Assembly (NCBI GenBank): GCA_032164245.1
Contig: JAVMKO010000018.1
Span: forward strand, 310,001 to 374,000
Reading direction: 5' to 3'
DNA length: 64,000 nt
Source: Sternotherus odoratus
Lineage: Eukaryota > Chordata > Testudines > Kinosternidae
Part shown: piece after piece, positions 44,601-59,600 of the stretch
Layout: each line of letters opens with the position of its first letter
Position numbering within the stretch: the first letter of the stretch is position 1
Made by a program: the position numbers and the translations under genes
The notes under the pieces: generated by a model
Database searches by the model: none
What the model saw: only the letters and a program-made list of their open reading frames with translations
Told to the model about the DNA's origin: nothing

Positions 44601-47600
44601 TTTATACACACATTGTTTGAAAGCAGCACACCTCTGCATTACAGGAATGTAACGACTGTGGTTCTTCCACTGTGGTAACAAATTTCAGCCTTATTTTTGC
44701 TCTTTCATGGACAGCACCCAGTTTGTTGTATTGCTGGGTTGATAAAAATGTCTGTTACTGCGTAGGGGACTTGTGCAACTGTGGCTCTCTTATTCAGATA
44801 ATTGTAACACCACCAGCTTCTCCCCTCTATTTTCACTTCTTTCTCATTTTAAATATCAGCTGAGAAAGGAAAAAAACTGCGAGCTGGCTCAGGAAGGGCA
44901 GCCAGGTGTGTAATTTACCTAACACTGCTTCCTAGGAAAAGGAAAACTAAAGCGTAACCATTCTACAAAATAGTGAGGAGAGTCCCTTTTTGTCCCTACA
45001 GCTCAGTCAGAAAATACAAGAGGAAACCAATCTAATGTAGGCTAAACCAATTTAGGACTCGCTAAAATTATACTAAAATCTAATATTAATGCTGCGACAT
45101 TTTAGTTATGAAGTATTTACCCATTTAGCATGTGCCAGTGCAGACCCATTCAAGTTTAAAAAACCCTGTTAATCATTTTGGATACTGTAAAGTTCCCACC
45201 AATACCACTTTCTAAGCATGCCCAGTGATGAATATAAGTCCTCTTTTTTCACTTATTCATGCATTTGTAACATCTACTGCAGAGTTCTGTCCTGTTGTGA
45301 AAAGCAGCAGTGTTAGTAATTGCAATAGGGTTAGTTTATACAGTATTTTGATTCATATAATTAATGGATGTGAAACTTACTGGCATATCTAGGCTGCAGC
45401 CCCATGCAAGCAAGCAGAAAGCAAAATATTTAAAATGGAAGAGAGAAACTGGCTAGCAGGCAGCTAACTCACCCTTTTGTACAGCCTATGGTCCACCAGA
45501 GGGCTTCAGATAGCAAAACAATACCAAAGAGCTATTAGCATACACATGGCATCAAAGAATCCTTACAATAGTTTCACTTCAATGGAGGGAAGACAATGTA
45601 TTTGCCTGGAGAGAGAAAGGCTCACTCCCCAGATACTGAATGTGGGATTCCCTCTCTTCACCAAGCAGCAACAGATAAGAGTTCAGAACATTTTAGGACA
45701 GTAAAGTGCAATACAAAGTAAAATGAAGACAGTTATTCTGGTGGCATTTCCAGCCCCAATCTGTCTTCTATCTCAATACTAATTCCATTGGCTAAAACAG
45801 GACTATAATCCAGAAGATAATCACAGCCTAGCAATACTACAGAGATACCTCACAGAAGAATTTTTTTTAAATATAAACTGAAGGAAAAGAAAAGAAATAG
45901 AATGTTATCAGTTTACTGAAATCTGACTGTGGATTGCAAGTGGGTGTTGGTTCAGTTAAACCCGGCCCACTTAGAGTTGACATTGGTTCCACCTTTCCCT
46001 GTAGCTTTAAATCAGTATTACTTATGAACAATTGACTAGCTGGGGATGGTTGGTGAGTCATTAAATATACATGCCTTTAATTTTAGTCTCAAAGGGGCAC
46101 TGTGCTGGAGGGCAGGTAAACAAGCAGAAGGTATTACTGCAACTTTTAGACTTAAAACGGAGACCGGGTCTACACTGGGGGTGGGGTCGACCTAAGATAC
46201 GCAACTTCAGCTATGGGAGTCTACTTCTGTCTACACGATGTCTGCCCATACTCATATATCTTAGCAGAGAAGAGCCCCAGCTCCAAAAAATCCTGCCTGT
46301 ATCCTACAATGCACACTTAATTGAAACTCACATTTCTCTCTATCCATTGCAGTGTTCATATATATCAGTTATCAACCAACTGTAAGTCTCTCTCATGAAC
46401 TGACCCAATGGTATCGGAACCGCTGTCTCTGATACTGCAATAAGTAAAAATTTATGAATATAGGAAACTCCAACTAGCACAGTCCTTAAACACACTGGGT
46501 CAGATCCTCAGCTAGTATAAATCAGCTTTGCTCCACTGAGCCAATGAGTAGATCTAACAAACCACAAGAGGCACCTTCGAGCTGTTTTGGATCTGGACAG
46601 AAAGGGACTTAAACAAATTTAGACAAAATATCGGTCAGATGGTTACCAGGAGAAAGCCCAAGGAGGGCACAACTGAATCTTGCATAAAGGGAACAGAATA
46701 ATCTCTTAGCAAGAGATAATTCCAGGATCCAGTGCCAATATCTAGATGTGGCCAACACAACTAGGTTAAAGCAAATTTAAAAAATGCAGAATTAGCAAAT
46801 GTTCACTCACAAGTTACACATTTAAAAAAACTTTTGCAGCTGAAGGATTCACTGGCTTTACACTTAGTTGGATTGGTCTGTGCCAGGGTCTGGCTTTCTT
46901 TCTTCTGCTTTTTGCCCCCCCCCCCTCCATTAGCGGAGGTCTATTTCTAATAAGTCTCACTTTCCTTATACTGCTAAGCCCTCTCTGTGTTCCTTTCTAT
47001 CACTCTTTTCTTTCTCTCTAAGGTATTATAGTGCACCAATAATCACAGTACCTTGCGTACTGATGCGAATTTTCAGAGGCGAAAGAAGTAGCTCCATCAT
47101 GTTATTTTAGAGAACCAGAGGCACCGCTAATCACATTTCGTAGCCCACCCCACCACCCAGAACTTCCAGAGCAGGAAGAGAAGTCTAGACTTCAGAATGT
47201 GCTGGCTCACCCCCTGTAATTATCACTGGAGCTAGGAGCCTTCTCCTATTGGCATGCTCACTTTTACATTTCTAAGGGATTAAATCAAATTTACTCTAAT
47301 AATGTTACTAATAAAACTGGTACATTCTGAAATTCAACACAAACACCCAGCACCCTCACTGTGCCATTCTTTGTGTGATCTTTTCAGACCACATATTTTA
47401 TGTAGAATCCTTTTGAGTAATGAGATTTTGAAACTTTTGTTTGTAATTTTCTCCAATGCCAGGATGCCTCAAGGTAAAACTCTTAAGATTAGTAATAAGG
47501 AGATATTGGTGTTAAACCTTTGCAATTGCCCAAGTAAAGCACATGCACATTCTGCAGTAGAAACACGTACATAGCACACAAAGGATGTGGGCACATTTTC

Positions 47601-50600
47601 TCTTTAATTTGAGAAATATGATCAGCTCTTACTGGGAAACAGGAGTCAAGAATTTCTTTTTGTTTAGTTCCTGCCAAGAATTGGGGATTCATTCCAAAAC
47701 AACCCTAATCTCTTGCAAAGCAGTGCCTGACCCTCTGAACTAAGAGAAGGAATTGTTCTCAAGATGGTACATGAGTACAGAGCAGTGAGCTACAGCCATA
47801 GTGCCTGAGGCAGGAAGAGATTTGTTCTCTGGGTCATAGTCAATTTCCCTCCCCCCATTTCTTTTTTTCCCTATTTAAAAGCAACCAAGACCTAATTCCC
47901 TCTGTCTCTACACAGCTATAGTGACCCCACCTGACCAGGTATTGCAAGGAATTGAGCCAGAGACACAGGAAAGGTCTACTTCTTCATGGGCTTGAGGTAC
48001 ATATGAGCCTGCAGAACCCTACTTTAAGGAAATGTGCAACTGAGGAGAGGCTGACAGAAGGAGAAGGGTCAAAGACAGAAGACGCTGCCAAAGCTGCACG
48101 CCAGATAGGCCAGTCTCTTCCTTGGCCTATTGAAAAGCCTAGGAATGGTGGTGCAGTCCAAGTATTTGGCTCACTGATGGAAGATTCTGCACTATGGCTA
48201 ATTTCAGGGGACCTCTTTAGTGTGTGCAAGTGTGTTTATGGGGGTGTCGAAGTCAGACAAATACAAGAGTCCCTTGGTAGCTCTGCTCCATTGGCCATAG
48301 GGAAGGGGGCACAAAGCTTTAATGTGGACTGCTCTGCCTTCTAAGAGATCTGAAGGGATCAACAGTTTCTAGGTTCTGTACCTGTTCTATGGGGGGGGGG
48401 GAGGGGGGTAAATCTGTATGGAGAATGATCAGGTGAACCTTTGAGTTCACCTCTGCCAGCCCTATTGTAGTGAGGGACAAGCCAGCCATATTTGGACACA
48501 ATGCTCTGTGGAAAATGGAAAGAGCACATGGCGCTAGTTTAGAAACCTAGAGTAGCCCCTCTCCTGGGCTGCATCTGCTGCTTGCCATGTGACCCTGCGC
48601 CAGCCTCATCCCAGTCTGTATCTCAGACAAAGATGACGATTTCTAAACCGAAATACCAGCAACACCATGTACTTCCCTCCAGTTCAGAGCTTAGTTTGCT
48701 GAACCAGCATTGGCCTAAACTAAACATACTTTGCTCTGACTAGCTTCCAAGTATTTTACTTTGTCGTACTGGACAAGATAAGTGTGTGGTTATGGAGGAG
48801 ACATGCCGAAAGAGCTTAATTCATTTTTACTAGTCAAGACAATGCTCTGGCTGACAAGTTAATCACAAACAAGATCCTTTCATTAACTAATGAAAGCAAG
48901 TCACCTGAACACAGTATAGCACTGTTATGGGAGCTCCAGCTGCCACATGTTGAGGACAAACAATTGAATCAGTGTTGCCCTGAGTTCCTGGTACTGTTAG
49001 GAGACCCTTCTTGCCTTGTGTATTTATTCTCCGATTTAATGTTTATTTGGACGTGCGGCATGGCTGACATTTGCTGTTGAGTCTCTCCTCTCCCAGAGGG
49101 CTGTGGGGCTCAATTTGTCTAGATTATAAACAAATTCATCCATTGTGACTCCACTAACTGTATACATGTGTCTTAGGTAGAGATGCTGCCAAGGTACAGT
49201 GGAGGCTGTGACATGCTGCACTACAAGGCTAAAGTGCAATGAAAAGTCTGTGAAGCAGTTAGGATATCGTCTATGTAGTGGGAAAAAAAAAATCATTCAG
49301 CTGAGCTCTCCCCCAGGGCTCCTCAAGCCCAACTTCACTAAAGCCAACTTCAATCAAGTAAAGAATATAACTAAGTTTCTTTGTTCTGCTTCCACTCATA
49401 ACAGCCTTAGCAGCTTTTGCCATATCTGCAATGCAGCTGATGTGTCTTTGACAGTCCCAATCTGGAGATTTTTTCCTAGTGTTTTTGTAAGCAGCTGGGC
49501 TTTGTTACTTGATGATGCAAGTGATTTGCAGTGACTCTGTTCAGGTTCTTATACTGCACCCTTTGCAATGTTCTGGGGATGGCCTAGGATTGATAGGTAA
49601 GGAAAAATCTATATAAAAGTGATGTCATACCTGTGGCGGCAGCGTCGTAAAAACCGCATGATCTTGCGAGCAGCTTGATCCTGCTTCTTGGTGAGCAGAC
49701 TGCTTCTAAACACAAAGAAAGGAACATCAGGACCTGGGCAGTATTGAGGAGAAAGGATACGAAATGGAAGAATAATCATTCTATGTGAAGTGTGCATTTC
49801 TCCCCTGTAAAATGTGGCACAGTGCAGGGCTGTGTTAGATACCAACATACAAACAGAATAAACCCTTAAGAACCTCACATGCTACCTCTATTACATTTAC
49901 CTCTGCCTCATCCCATTTGTGTAGTTGGAGAGCAAGAGTCTTATGACCTCCTCCTTTTTTCAGTCCCTTAAATGCTCCTTTGATGTGTACATCATCTCAA
50001 TTTTAAAACTGATTTTTATGAATTGCTGGTGATGCTGTATCGAGTCCTTAGGATGCTTATTAATTTGCACTGTATGAGGCCATTCACAATTCAAGATGAG
50101 AGAATAAACTGAGTGAACTGTTCTAACAGACTAATGGAGGAACGTCAAAGCCAACAGAACTAGCACACATGCTGCTATGTTCCCCTTAGCGAATCCTGCG
50201 GTGGGGATCTCCAGTCAGAAATCAGGATGCTGCTTCTTGCAAGACAGCTCAGTTTGCCCGAGAACCTCCTTTCCTCTACATGCTGCATTCCTCTTCTCCC
50301 CTCTTTCTTGCAAGAGTAAATTTTCAGCCTTTTACCACAGACCCACCTAAGTTTCTGTTGTACAATGGCAGCTGCTCGACTTTTTTGTCTCCTCTTCCCA
50401 CATTCTTTGTAGCTACGATAGTACTGCTGGATCAGCACTGCGGCTCGTCGGCTCTGCTGGAATTTTTTCTGTTCATAATAGCTTCTGAATTTGCTCTGGA
50501 TAAGGATGGCAGCTTGTGTCATCTTTTTATAAAGTGCATACTGCAAGGGAGACAAAGAGAGGCTAAGGCATTCCAGCAGGAAGCAGGTTTCCAAGACTCT

Positions 50601-53600
50601 CACCGTACTGCCATGTGATGGGGGAGGATACTCTCTCTACTCGATGCTAGGAGTAGAGGCCAAACTTAGTGTCTCCTCACTGACTGGAATATGACCCCAT
50701 GACAAACTGGTGCAGTTGTAGGGTTGATGCTAGGATTTAGCGTACACTAGAAAAATGAGTACCTATAGTACAGCCTCTGCCATATGCTGGGGGGATTTAT
50801 TTTTCTAATTGGTAACAATGATGTAAGTACTAATGAAGACATGGCACAGATTTTTTAACTTCTGAGTCATGAACACCTGTTCTGATCTTGTGTCTCGTCT
50901 ACAGTAGTAGGTACTTATATTTCTAGTGCACATAATTCTAGTATAAAAGTAAGCCAACTGCAGAGCAACTGGTATTTACTCTTAACAGGTACAGCAACAT
51001 TCACCATTACATGATGCTAAATATAGATATAAAGGTCTCACACAGCTGTTGCTATGTCAAGACTTGCACAAACAAGAGGGGATTATGTCTAGCTAGCAAA
51101 CTATTATGAAAACACAACGTAACCTACTACACACCAAGTGCTGATAATGCACAAAGTTTAAGTATGCTGAAAAAACATTTTGTTTCAAATACTTCTCAGT
51201 TATAAAATGTCACTTTTAAAGAGATCATTTAAAAACTATTTTGCTTTTCATTGTTCATGCTGTTTGTATGAAGACTATATTTGGGTTGCTCATACTGTTT
51301 ACATCCAAATGAAAATAATATTTTGAATGAAATAATTTCTGATAATAAGATTTTCTCAGAATCATATGTATTAAACCAAGCCTAATGTTGGGCCTAAACT
51401 ATTTGAGAGTACCACTTTAATCATTATGAGAGTGATTTTTCTGGTGTTTTATAAAGTTATAATCACCATGCACTGGCTTTGCAAATTTCCACTAGTGCTC
51501 AAATACACTAAAAATCCCTCTCCAGTACTGGGTTATTTTCAGATCAGAAATCTTTTATGCCTCTAACCTTCCATCTGTGAAACTTAGCCAATGAAGAGGT
51601 GCTTTCCGTTAGGATCCTTCTACCTTCTGAGACATGCCTGAATAATTCAGGTGCTCTATTTTTGGCTAGTTTCTTGTGTAAAAGATTGCTAAACATGGGC
51701 AGAATGCTCCCCCCCTTCAGAACCTCATGGATTAGCTCCCTGCACTGAACACAGCCCAACATCAGTGACCTGGGTCTACTAATTGAAAATGGGAGTTGTA
51801 CTCTGCCCTCAGCTATTAAATTCTGTTGAGCAGATTTCTATAAGAAGTTTTACCTTGCATAAAAAAAGACACATTACCTAGCCTTTTTTAGAGCAGTCAG
51901 TAAAGAGGAGAGGAAACAACTCTCTAAAGACAAGAATCTTTTACATTTTCTCCCTTCAAAATAACCAATGTAAGATAGCCCTCCCTGGTATATGGAAGTC
52001 AGCTGCATCGAGGAATATGTAAAATTTCACACGATTTACTTTCTAAGTAGTAAATGCAGACCTGGATTGATATGTGAAAGCCACATTTAGCACTCTGAAC
52101 CGATGTGTAAAGCAGACTTTTACTGTGCGCTGGTCTTCTTTTGAAGAATATGTCAAAGTGTTAAATATCCCCAGACAGTTTGAGAGCCTTTGATTCACTG
52201 CTTATCTCATTGCAGGAAAGAGGTAACACATGAGCAGCAGCGACGTCTCTAAATCCGACAGTTTTATATCATACTTCAGAGAGTTCTCTAATCTTACAAA
52301 CAAACCAACCAACCCATCCTATCATTATGGAGTAACACCAACATTTACCAAATTTATCTCTTTGGAACGGAGGCAATCGTTGGCTGCTGGTACATTTTAT
52401 CGTCATTTTATATTTTCTAGGTTTTTTTTTAAAATAAACTAACAATAATTAGATGAACCAACATTTGGTTTTAAATTAGCTATTTAAAAAAAATTCACTC
52501 TCAGGCTGATCTTTCCTTTTCCAATTCCGAGCCCAGAGGGAACTTCTGTGGCTGAGTTACGACTCCCTGAACAGAGGGCTAAAAAGTGGAACAGGGACAC
52601 TAGCTATGTCTGTTTAAATCTGCAGTCATTCATGTAAATAATAAAGTGATTTAATATGTAATATGATATAAGTTATGTGAGATGAGAGACTCGTAGCTCT
52701 GAGATACCACCCAGGTCTGCATCCAAACTTGTGAGATTCATTCAGCTGTCTTGTTGCCTATGCATTAACAATCTTTGGCCACTCCAACTTCTCAAAACTC
52801 CACCCCCCTCAGGCTGGTGGGAGCTGGGAGAACAAGGCAAACAGCAGTTAGCTTCAGTCAAGTATCGCATCGCCAGCCAATCTAGGCACATGATGACAGC
52901 CACGTTCACTTTCCTTGACAAAATAGTGCTTTGGCCCAATATGAAGTCTTTGGTGAAGGAGGAAGCTGGGGGTGAAAGAACAGTTCTAGGAGGACACACC
53001 CATCTTCACACTGCATTAAATCTGCCCCAAAAGAACAACATGCACTCTTGTATCCTAGGTACCCAGAGAGCACTGAAACGCTGAACGGATACTGATCACT
53101 GCTGTGGTCAGGGTGCTGCACAGGTAGGAGACAGACTGTTATAGTCACCAGACAACTCTAAAAGGACTGTATTAGCTGTAACACACAAGTTGCACTGTAA
53201 CTGGGAATTCAGTGCACAGGTTTTTAAAGCTGAAAATTAAAAATACTCATGATACTGACGAGCATTGAGGTCATTGTTTGTGTGGATGTTCAGATCAATA
53301 TTCCCTCATGCTGTCTATGACCATGGAACCTAACAGATCTCAGCGGCACCGGGAGCAATTTAATGACCCAGAGCACTGCAGACAGTAAAGGTTCTTGTTG
53401 CTCATAAAGATAATGCTAAGAACCACTGTAGAGCATAATGTTTCTTCATTCAGAGTTAGCACTGATGCAAGTCCCCTCATCTCAGCCTTTCACTGCTCAA
53501 TAGTGTATTTACAAAAATTAATTGCGCTTCTGGATTAACATGTGATGTGTTTCTGGTAACACAGCCCCTGTCTCTGTCCTACAGTGGGGATTTGTGTTTG

Positions 53601-56600
53601 TCACAGACCAGTCTAGTTGACTGACACACACACACTCACTCACTCAGCTGGGCATTATCAAATAATTTCACTGAATACCAGGTTTTCCTGGTTTGTACTG
53701 AATGTGAAAGTTTGTAACCCAAAGGGAACAGTTTCCAAGGCAGTTTTGTTGATTCATTACCTTCAAGGCTATCCAAGTAAGCTTAGGGGAAAAACAGAAA
53801 ATACAAGATTAATGTTAGATCTGCAAATAAAGAACTGAGAAACAAAAGCCAAACACCTAATCAAACCATCTTCTCCCAAAAGAAAAGGCTCCAGGGCCCA
53901 AGACCAATCTTCTGGAGTAATATTTGAAAGGGAATGGACTCTAGGATTATACGACACATCACTCCAGAATGTCACTGTATGGTGATCTAACACTAGTTAG
54001 GTTTCCCAAATAAATGTTTCTAATTGAATGTTATGTAATGGCCTCTCTTCAATATGGTCATCCTAGATGTCAGTCTGAGTTGGGGGGAGAAGTGTGTTTG
54101 AACTGGTGCTGGTGGGCTTCTTATGGGAAATCTTATTTCTGGGTCTGAGAACTCAGCCTAAAACTTGGCTCAAGACGAAAGACAAATTATATCAAGTAAA
54201 AAACTGGATTTTTCATATTTTAAAATTTGACATGTGTTTTCCCCCTCCCCCTCTACAGTCCAACTTGTCTTAAGCACAAAACCATCTAAAATTTCACAAT
54301 GAAATTTGAAATGCAACTAGTTAAAAGCACAGTGTAATCACTTTGATAAATAACAACATACTAATATACAGGTAAATATGAAATACAGCTTGTTTCTCAC
54401 TCCAAATGTGCAGCTATACACGCACAGTTGCTCTAATTTCAGACCAGGTCATCACTAGTGTGTTGAAAGATAAGTTGCAGGACTATTTGATAACATTCTA
54501 TATAACAAACCAGGGAAAATATAGAAATTAAAATGTTCTCAAGGAAACATCTTGTGAGATTAGATTTATGATGTGATTTTTCTCCCCTTTTGAGCTTAAT
54601 CATAACACAATCTGCATGTTAAACACTGCACACTGAAAAGCACACTTTGGAGGATCTCTCTTTGGGCCAGTTCCTAATACATCTAGAATCTGCTGCAAGT
54701 ATTCCAGGTGCACATTATCTCTCGGAATCTCAATTCTTTGCTTACCTGTTTGTATTTTCTGTAACAACGCTGAATAACAGCGGCCGCCACTTCCTGCTGT
54801 TCTCGGAGAGGACGGCCCTGTAACAAAAAGTGAAGAAGTTATGAGTCAGCAAAAATTGCATTGAACAGGAGAGAGGAGGAGAGAGTGGCTCTCTGAAGCC
54901 AGAGTATGACCCCCCGGTTCCCACTTACCATCGTACCACCCTTCTTTTCAGTGCTAGCCAGCGGTCTCTAAAGAAGGAGTTTCTATTAGTAATTGATGAA
55001 GATGATAGAACACTGCCCCCAGTCTCAAACAGTGAGTTTGACAGTTTGCAGGAGAGGATGAAAACAGGCAGTTGAACAAAGATTCTGACGTTTACTTTCC
55101 CGCTATGCTTTGTGGAATGCCATCTTGTTGCAGAGGAAGCATTGCCACATGCGAAAATCTGGACTTGTCTCCCTTTTTATGCTAGTTTGTTAGACAAATT
55201 TCAGCAGCATGCAAGTCCTGGGGTAAGAATTAGCAGGGTTACACACAAACAAAATAATTCTTGTAGTAAGAAATATATAGTCTACATTTGACTTTCTAAT
55301 GGATTCTACGTCCACAAGCCCAAGGCAGAGAGGTGGGATGCTCCTGCTACTTACCTTGTATTTCCTGAACACTGTCTGGACGAGTTTGGCAGCTTCATAG
55401 AGTTCTCTTTGTTCATGATCAGACAGAGTTAACTGTGCAAACTCATTTTCTACCCTTTCGCTGGTGGATGCACTCAGAAATTCTGACCAATCTGCTGCTG
55501 AAGGAAGGCTGGGTTTCTCAAAAGCTATTTCACTGATTGGTGAGCCTACTGGGCTCAAGCTGGTGTTTGAAGAAGGGGTCAGGGGTTCACTATATAGACT
55601 TCTGAAACAAGAGGTACAAAAGGAACACTTGGTCACAGAGAAGCAGGACTGGCATGACTAGTAGCTTAGTACATTTGTATGTGCAAGGGCAAAGTTACCT
55701 CTTCAAATGACACTGCACAACCCAAAGCCCCGTGAGGTCCATGTCCTGTGACATGCTGAACATGCACCTGGCTGCAGTGGAATTTTCAAGCTGAACACAG
55801 GTTTGGGGATTCTGTTCCATGATCGGAGATATTTTTGCCCCCCCCTCCCCTCTTTACATGAATTATATGTAGGATGGTTTTGCCTCCATCTTTAAAAGGC
55901 ACAGAGCCAAATTAATCTCTGGTGTAACTCCACTGATTTCTCCCAAGACTGGATTTAGCTCAGTGAGCTGAATGTTCCACATATATTACAGTTTCAAGAA
56001 TAGCAGCCGTGTTAGTCTGTATCCGTAAAGAAAGCGAGGAATACTTGTAGCACCTTAGAGACTAACTAGTTTATTTCAGCATAAGCTTTCGTGGGCTATA
56101 GCTCACTTCATCATCGATTAGTTAGTCTCTAAGGTGCTACAAGTATTCCTCACTTTCTTTATATATTACAGTAATTTCTCTGTTCTTTCTGATTATTATG
56201 TTGTCATTATAAGAAGGTTTGTGTGAAAGGATTTTTCAAAAACAAACAACAAATTTGTCTCTATAGAAACACTTAAAAAGTTGATCTTTCCACCCTGAGC
56301 AGAGCAAGCAGCTAGCCTGGTCAATTTACTTTTTCTCCTAAGTTTAGATTTGGTACCAAGGCTGGGAAGGTTTTCTCCACCCATCATCCAATGCATAGTA
56401 TTCTGGGAATTCAAGGTCTCAAGTCTCTTGAATTCTGATATTTGTTTGCCATGAATTCACCATGTGAATAGCACAATTGCTTCAGCCCTTTCCATACAAC
56501 TGGGCCATAACCAGAGCAGGGCTTGTGGGGAAGTTGCCCAGGGCATAAAGATGGGGGCAGGGGGACAGAAAAATGCCCAAATAACCCTGGCAAAGGGTAC

Positions 56601-59600
56601 AAAGATGCCTGCATGCCCTGGACGATCAAATGTCTAGTTACAGCTCTGCCATGCAGATAGAACAGTGTCCAAACACAAAGTGGGCATCTGGGAAAAGTTA
56701 ACAAGCTCAGTTTGTTCCAGTAACTTGATTTCTAGTTTGTAATCTCAGAAATATTTGTGGATCAGTCAGAGATACAAATGACGAGGCTGATGAGTTCAAA
56801 AGCAGAAGCTCTCAGCGGTGGCTGAGTTTCTATCACTGTAAGAAGCCCAATGGTCTCTCCTGGGAAGCTGTAAAGTGGAAGTTAATTTCTTTGCTGTTCA
56901 GATGGGGACTGTGACCTTCAGATTAGGATTTAATAATAAACTAAAGTCAATTTTAATCTTTTTGAATGATCCTGAGTTTCTGACTCTAGTGCTGTGAAAT
57001 GAGTTTTAATAGTTTACATTTAACACCGAACTGTACTGTATTTTCCACACACACACACACAACATCAGACCAGCAAATCTGCAGTGACATGGGGACATGC
57101 CGAAACCTGCCTTGTGGTTAGTGTGGCTGACCTTATCTGTGCAGCACTTGGTATATGATCGACATCAGCAAGGTAACTGGCCAGCCAGCTCATCGTGGTG
57201 CTAATGGCAGCACTGTCTGTCCTCTCCACCAGCGGCGACTCCATTGGCACAAAATTCTCCCGCTTGATCCTGTCAGGCGTTGCTTCAATGATGTGCTCTG
57301 CAAGTGTCATCATGTTCACCTGGGAAGGGGCAGACAAAAGCAGCGTTTGCCAGCTTCCTGACATCACCTTTGTGGTGAAACGGTTCACAGCTTTACCCCA
57401 GGATGAGCACAAGGTCCTGTCCAAGTGTGTGGAAAGTGAGGGTCACTCACTGGACCTGATCCTGAATAGCTCATTCAGGCAAAAATGCCACTGGCTTCAA
57501 TCTAAGGCTGTCTACACTAGAGAGCTTACAGCAGCACAGCTCTCCAGTTGACATAATAATAAATCCACCCTCCAATGACTGGCACTAGCTATGTTTGTGG
57601 GAGAAGCTCTCCCAACCAGCAGAGTGCTGTTCACACCGGCGCTTATATCAGTGTAACTTATGTCGCCTGGGGGTGGCTTATTCACACCCGAGTGACATAA
57701 GTTATACCACCATAAATAGCAGCATAGACATAGCCCTAGACTGAGTTACAGTTTTTCCAGATCCAAAGGCCAGTGTGGGACGGCTGGGAGGGGACTGTGA
57801 ATAATTTTTGACAATTAGGAAAGAGAAAAAGGCTTTCAGTGGTTTGCACTGGTTATGCTGCCAGCAACAAAGAGGGACAGAAATTTAACAAGCATGGATT
57901 CTCCTTTACAAGTCGAGAGACCTCCACAGACTGAGGCCTTGTTTCTGACCCATGAAGGAGAGACAGGAGAAAAGCATTAAATCTTCATTTAGTATCACTG
58001 CTGTGTAATTTCTAAGGCCTGTCCAGTACCCAGAACATACCTATACCATGAAAGAGACCGTGGAAGAGGACGCAAGTTTAGAGTTCATGCAGTTTGTGCC
58101 ACTTTACCTCCAACCCCATTTCAATTAACTTCCCAGCCAGGTGGGCCTCTCCCTCTATATTTCTACCCTTATTGCTCCCTTAAGTTTTTTTTAATTTAGA
58201 AATAAATATTCATGTTTGGTATTTCACTCTTCCTTTTGCTAGACTTGACTCCTTTCCCTCTGGTTTCCATATAGTATCGAATACTGTTGTATTGGAGTGC
58301 TTCCAAGCATCAGGTGATCCTCTCCTGTAGTGAAGGAAACAGTTCATGATGCAGGTTTCGGACATCGCTCCCAATATTAAATATTTAGTGTTGGGAACAT
58401 TCAGGGCACAAGCAGGACACCTCTGTTCCTATGACTAGGGCCGGTACAGTGCTATAGTGGCACAGCTGTAACACTGAAGTAAAGATGCTCCTACGCTAAC
58501 AGGAGAGCTTCTCCCATTAGCACAGGCAATCTAACTCCCCAAGAGGCAATAGCTCTGTCGGTGGGAGAAGCTCTCCTGTCGACTTAGCGCTGTCTACATG
58601 GGGGGTTAGATTGGTATAATTATGTCAGTCGGGGTGTCGATTTTTCACTCCCCCGAGCAATGTAGTTATACCGACATAAGTCTGTAGCACAGACCTGGCC
58701 TGAAATTCTAGGATGTTATTGTCCCATTAGCTGGCAAATTTTCCAGACCTTTCATATGTAAACTTGGAAGGAAAACACTTTTGTGCAGCAGTCTTATTGC
58801 TGTTATGCTTTTGCTACCACACCTGTCACACCACTAGAATCCACTGCCCCTTGCACACTGGATTTTTGCCACACACTCACCATAGACTCCAAAATTAATG
58901 TTAACAGGATAACAGCAAAGACAGAAAATGTCAGATTCTGACACTGATGTAACAATGCAAGAAATCCAAGCACACCAGCAATTGTGTAAGAGAAAAGAAG
59001 GTGGGAACATGATCCACAGAGACTTCAAGAGCTTCTCAAAACCACTTTGCCTGGAGACCTATCCCATGACAGCATGACTTATTTGTGTCCATTTATTCCT
59101 TCATTTAGATCCACTGAAAGGATGATGGTTACTCTAAGCAGCTCCTATACTTCCACAGAGACTATTACAAGGATTCAAAATGTTTATCACATATTACAAG
59201 TGTGCAGCACAGGGCACAAGCTGTTACACATATAATCATCTATGCCAATATTTTGTACCGTTACATCTGTGCGATGGCTACCATACATTTTGTGATATCA
59301 TCTTTGTTGAATTATGCAATTACATATAATCAAGAATGTTTACAGAAATCTGCAAACCGTGGGCAATGAGAGCTGCAGGGGTGGTACCTGTGGACAGGTG
59401 CTGTGCGCAGAGCTGCCTGGCTGCACCTCCACCTAGGAACTGGAGGGAAATGCTGGCCGCTTCCGGGAGCTGTCTGAGGTAAGGGCCACCCAGAGCCTAG
59501 ACTCCTAAACCCCTCTTGCACCCCAACTCCCTGCCCTTCCTGCACCCAAACTCCTTCCCAGAGCTCACACTGTGCCCTGCCCCATAACCCCAATTCCCCT

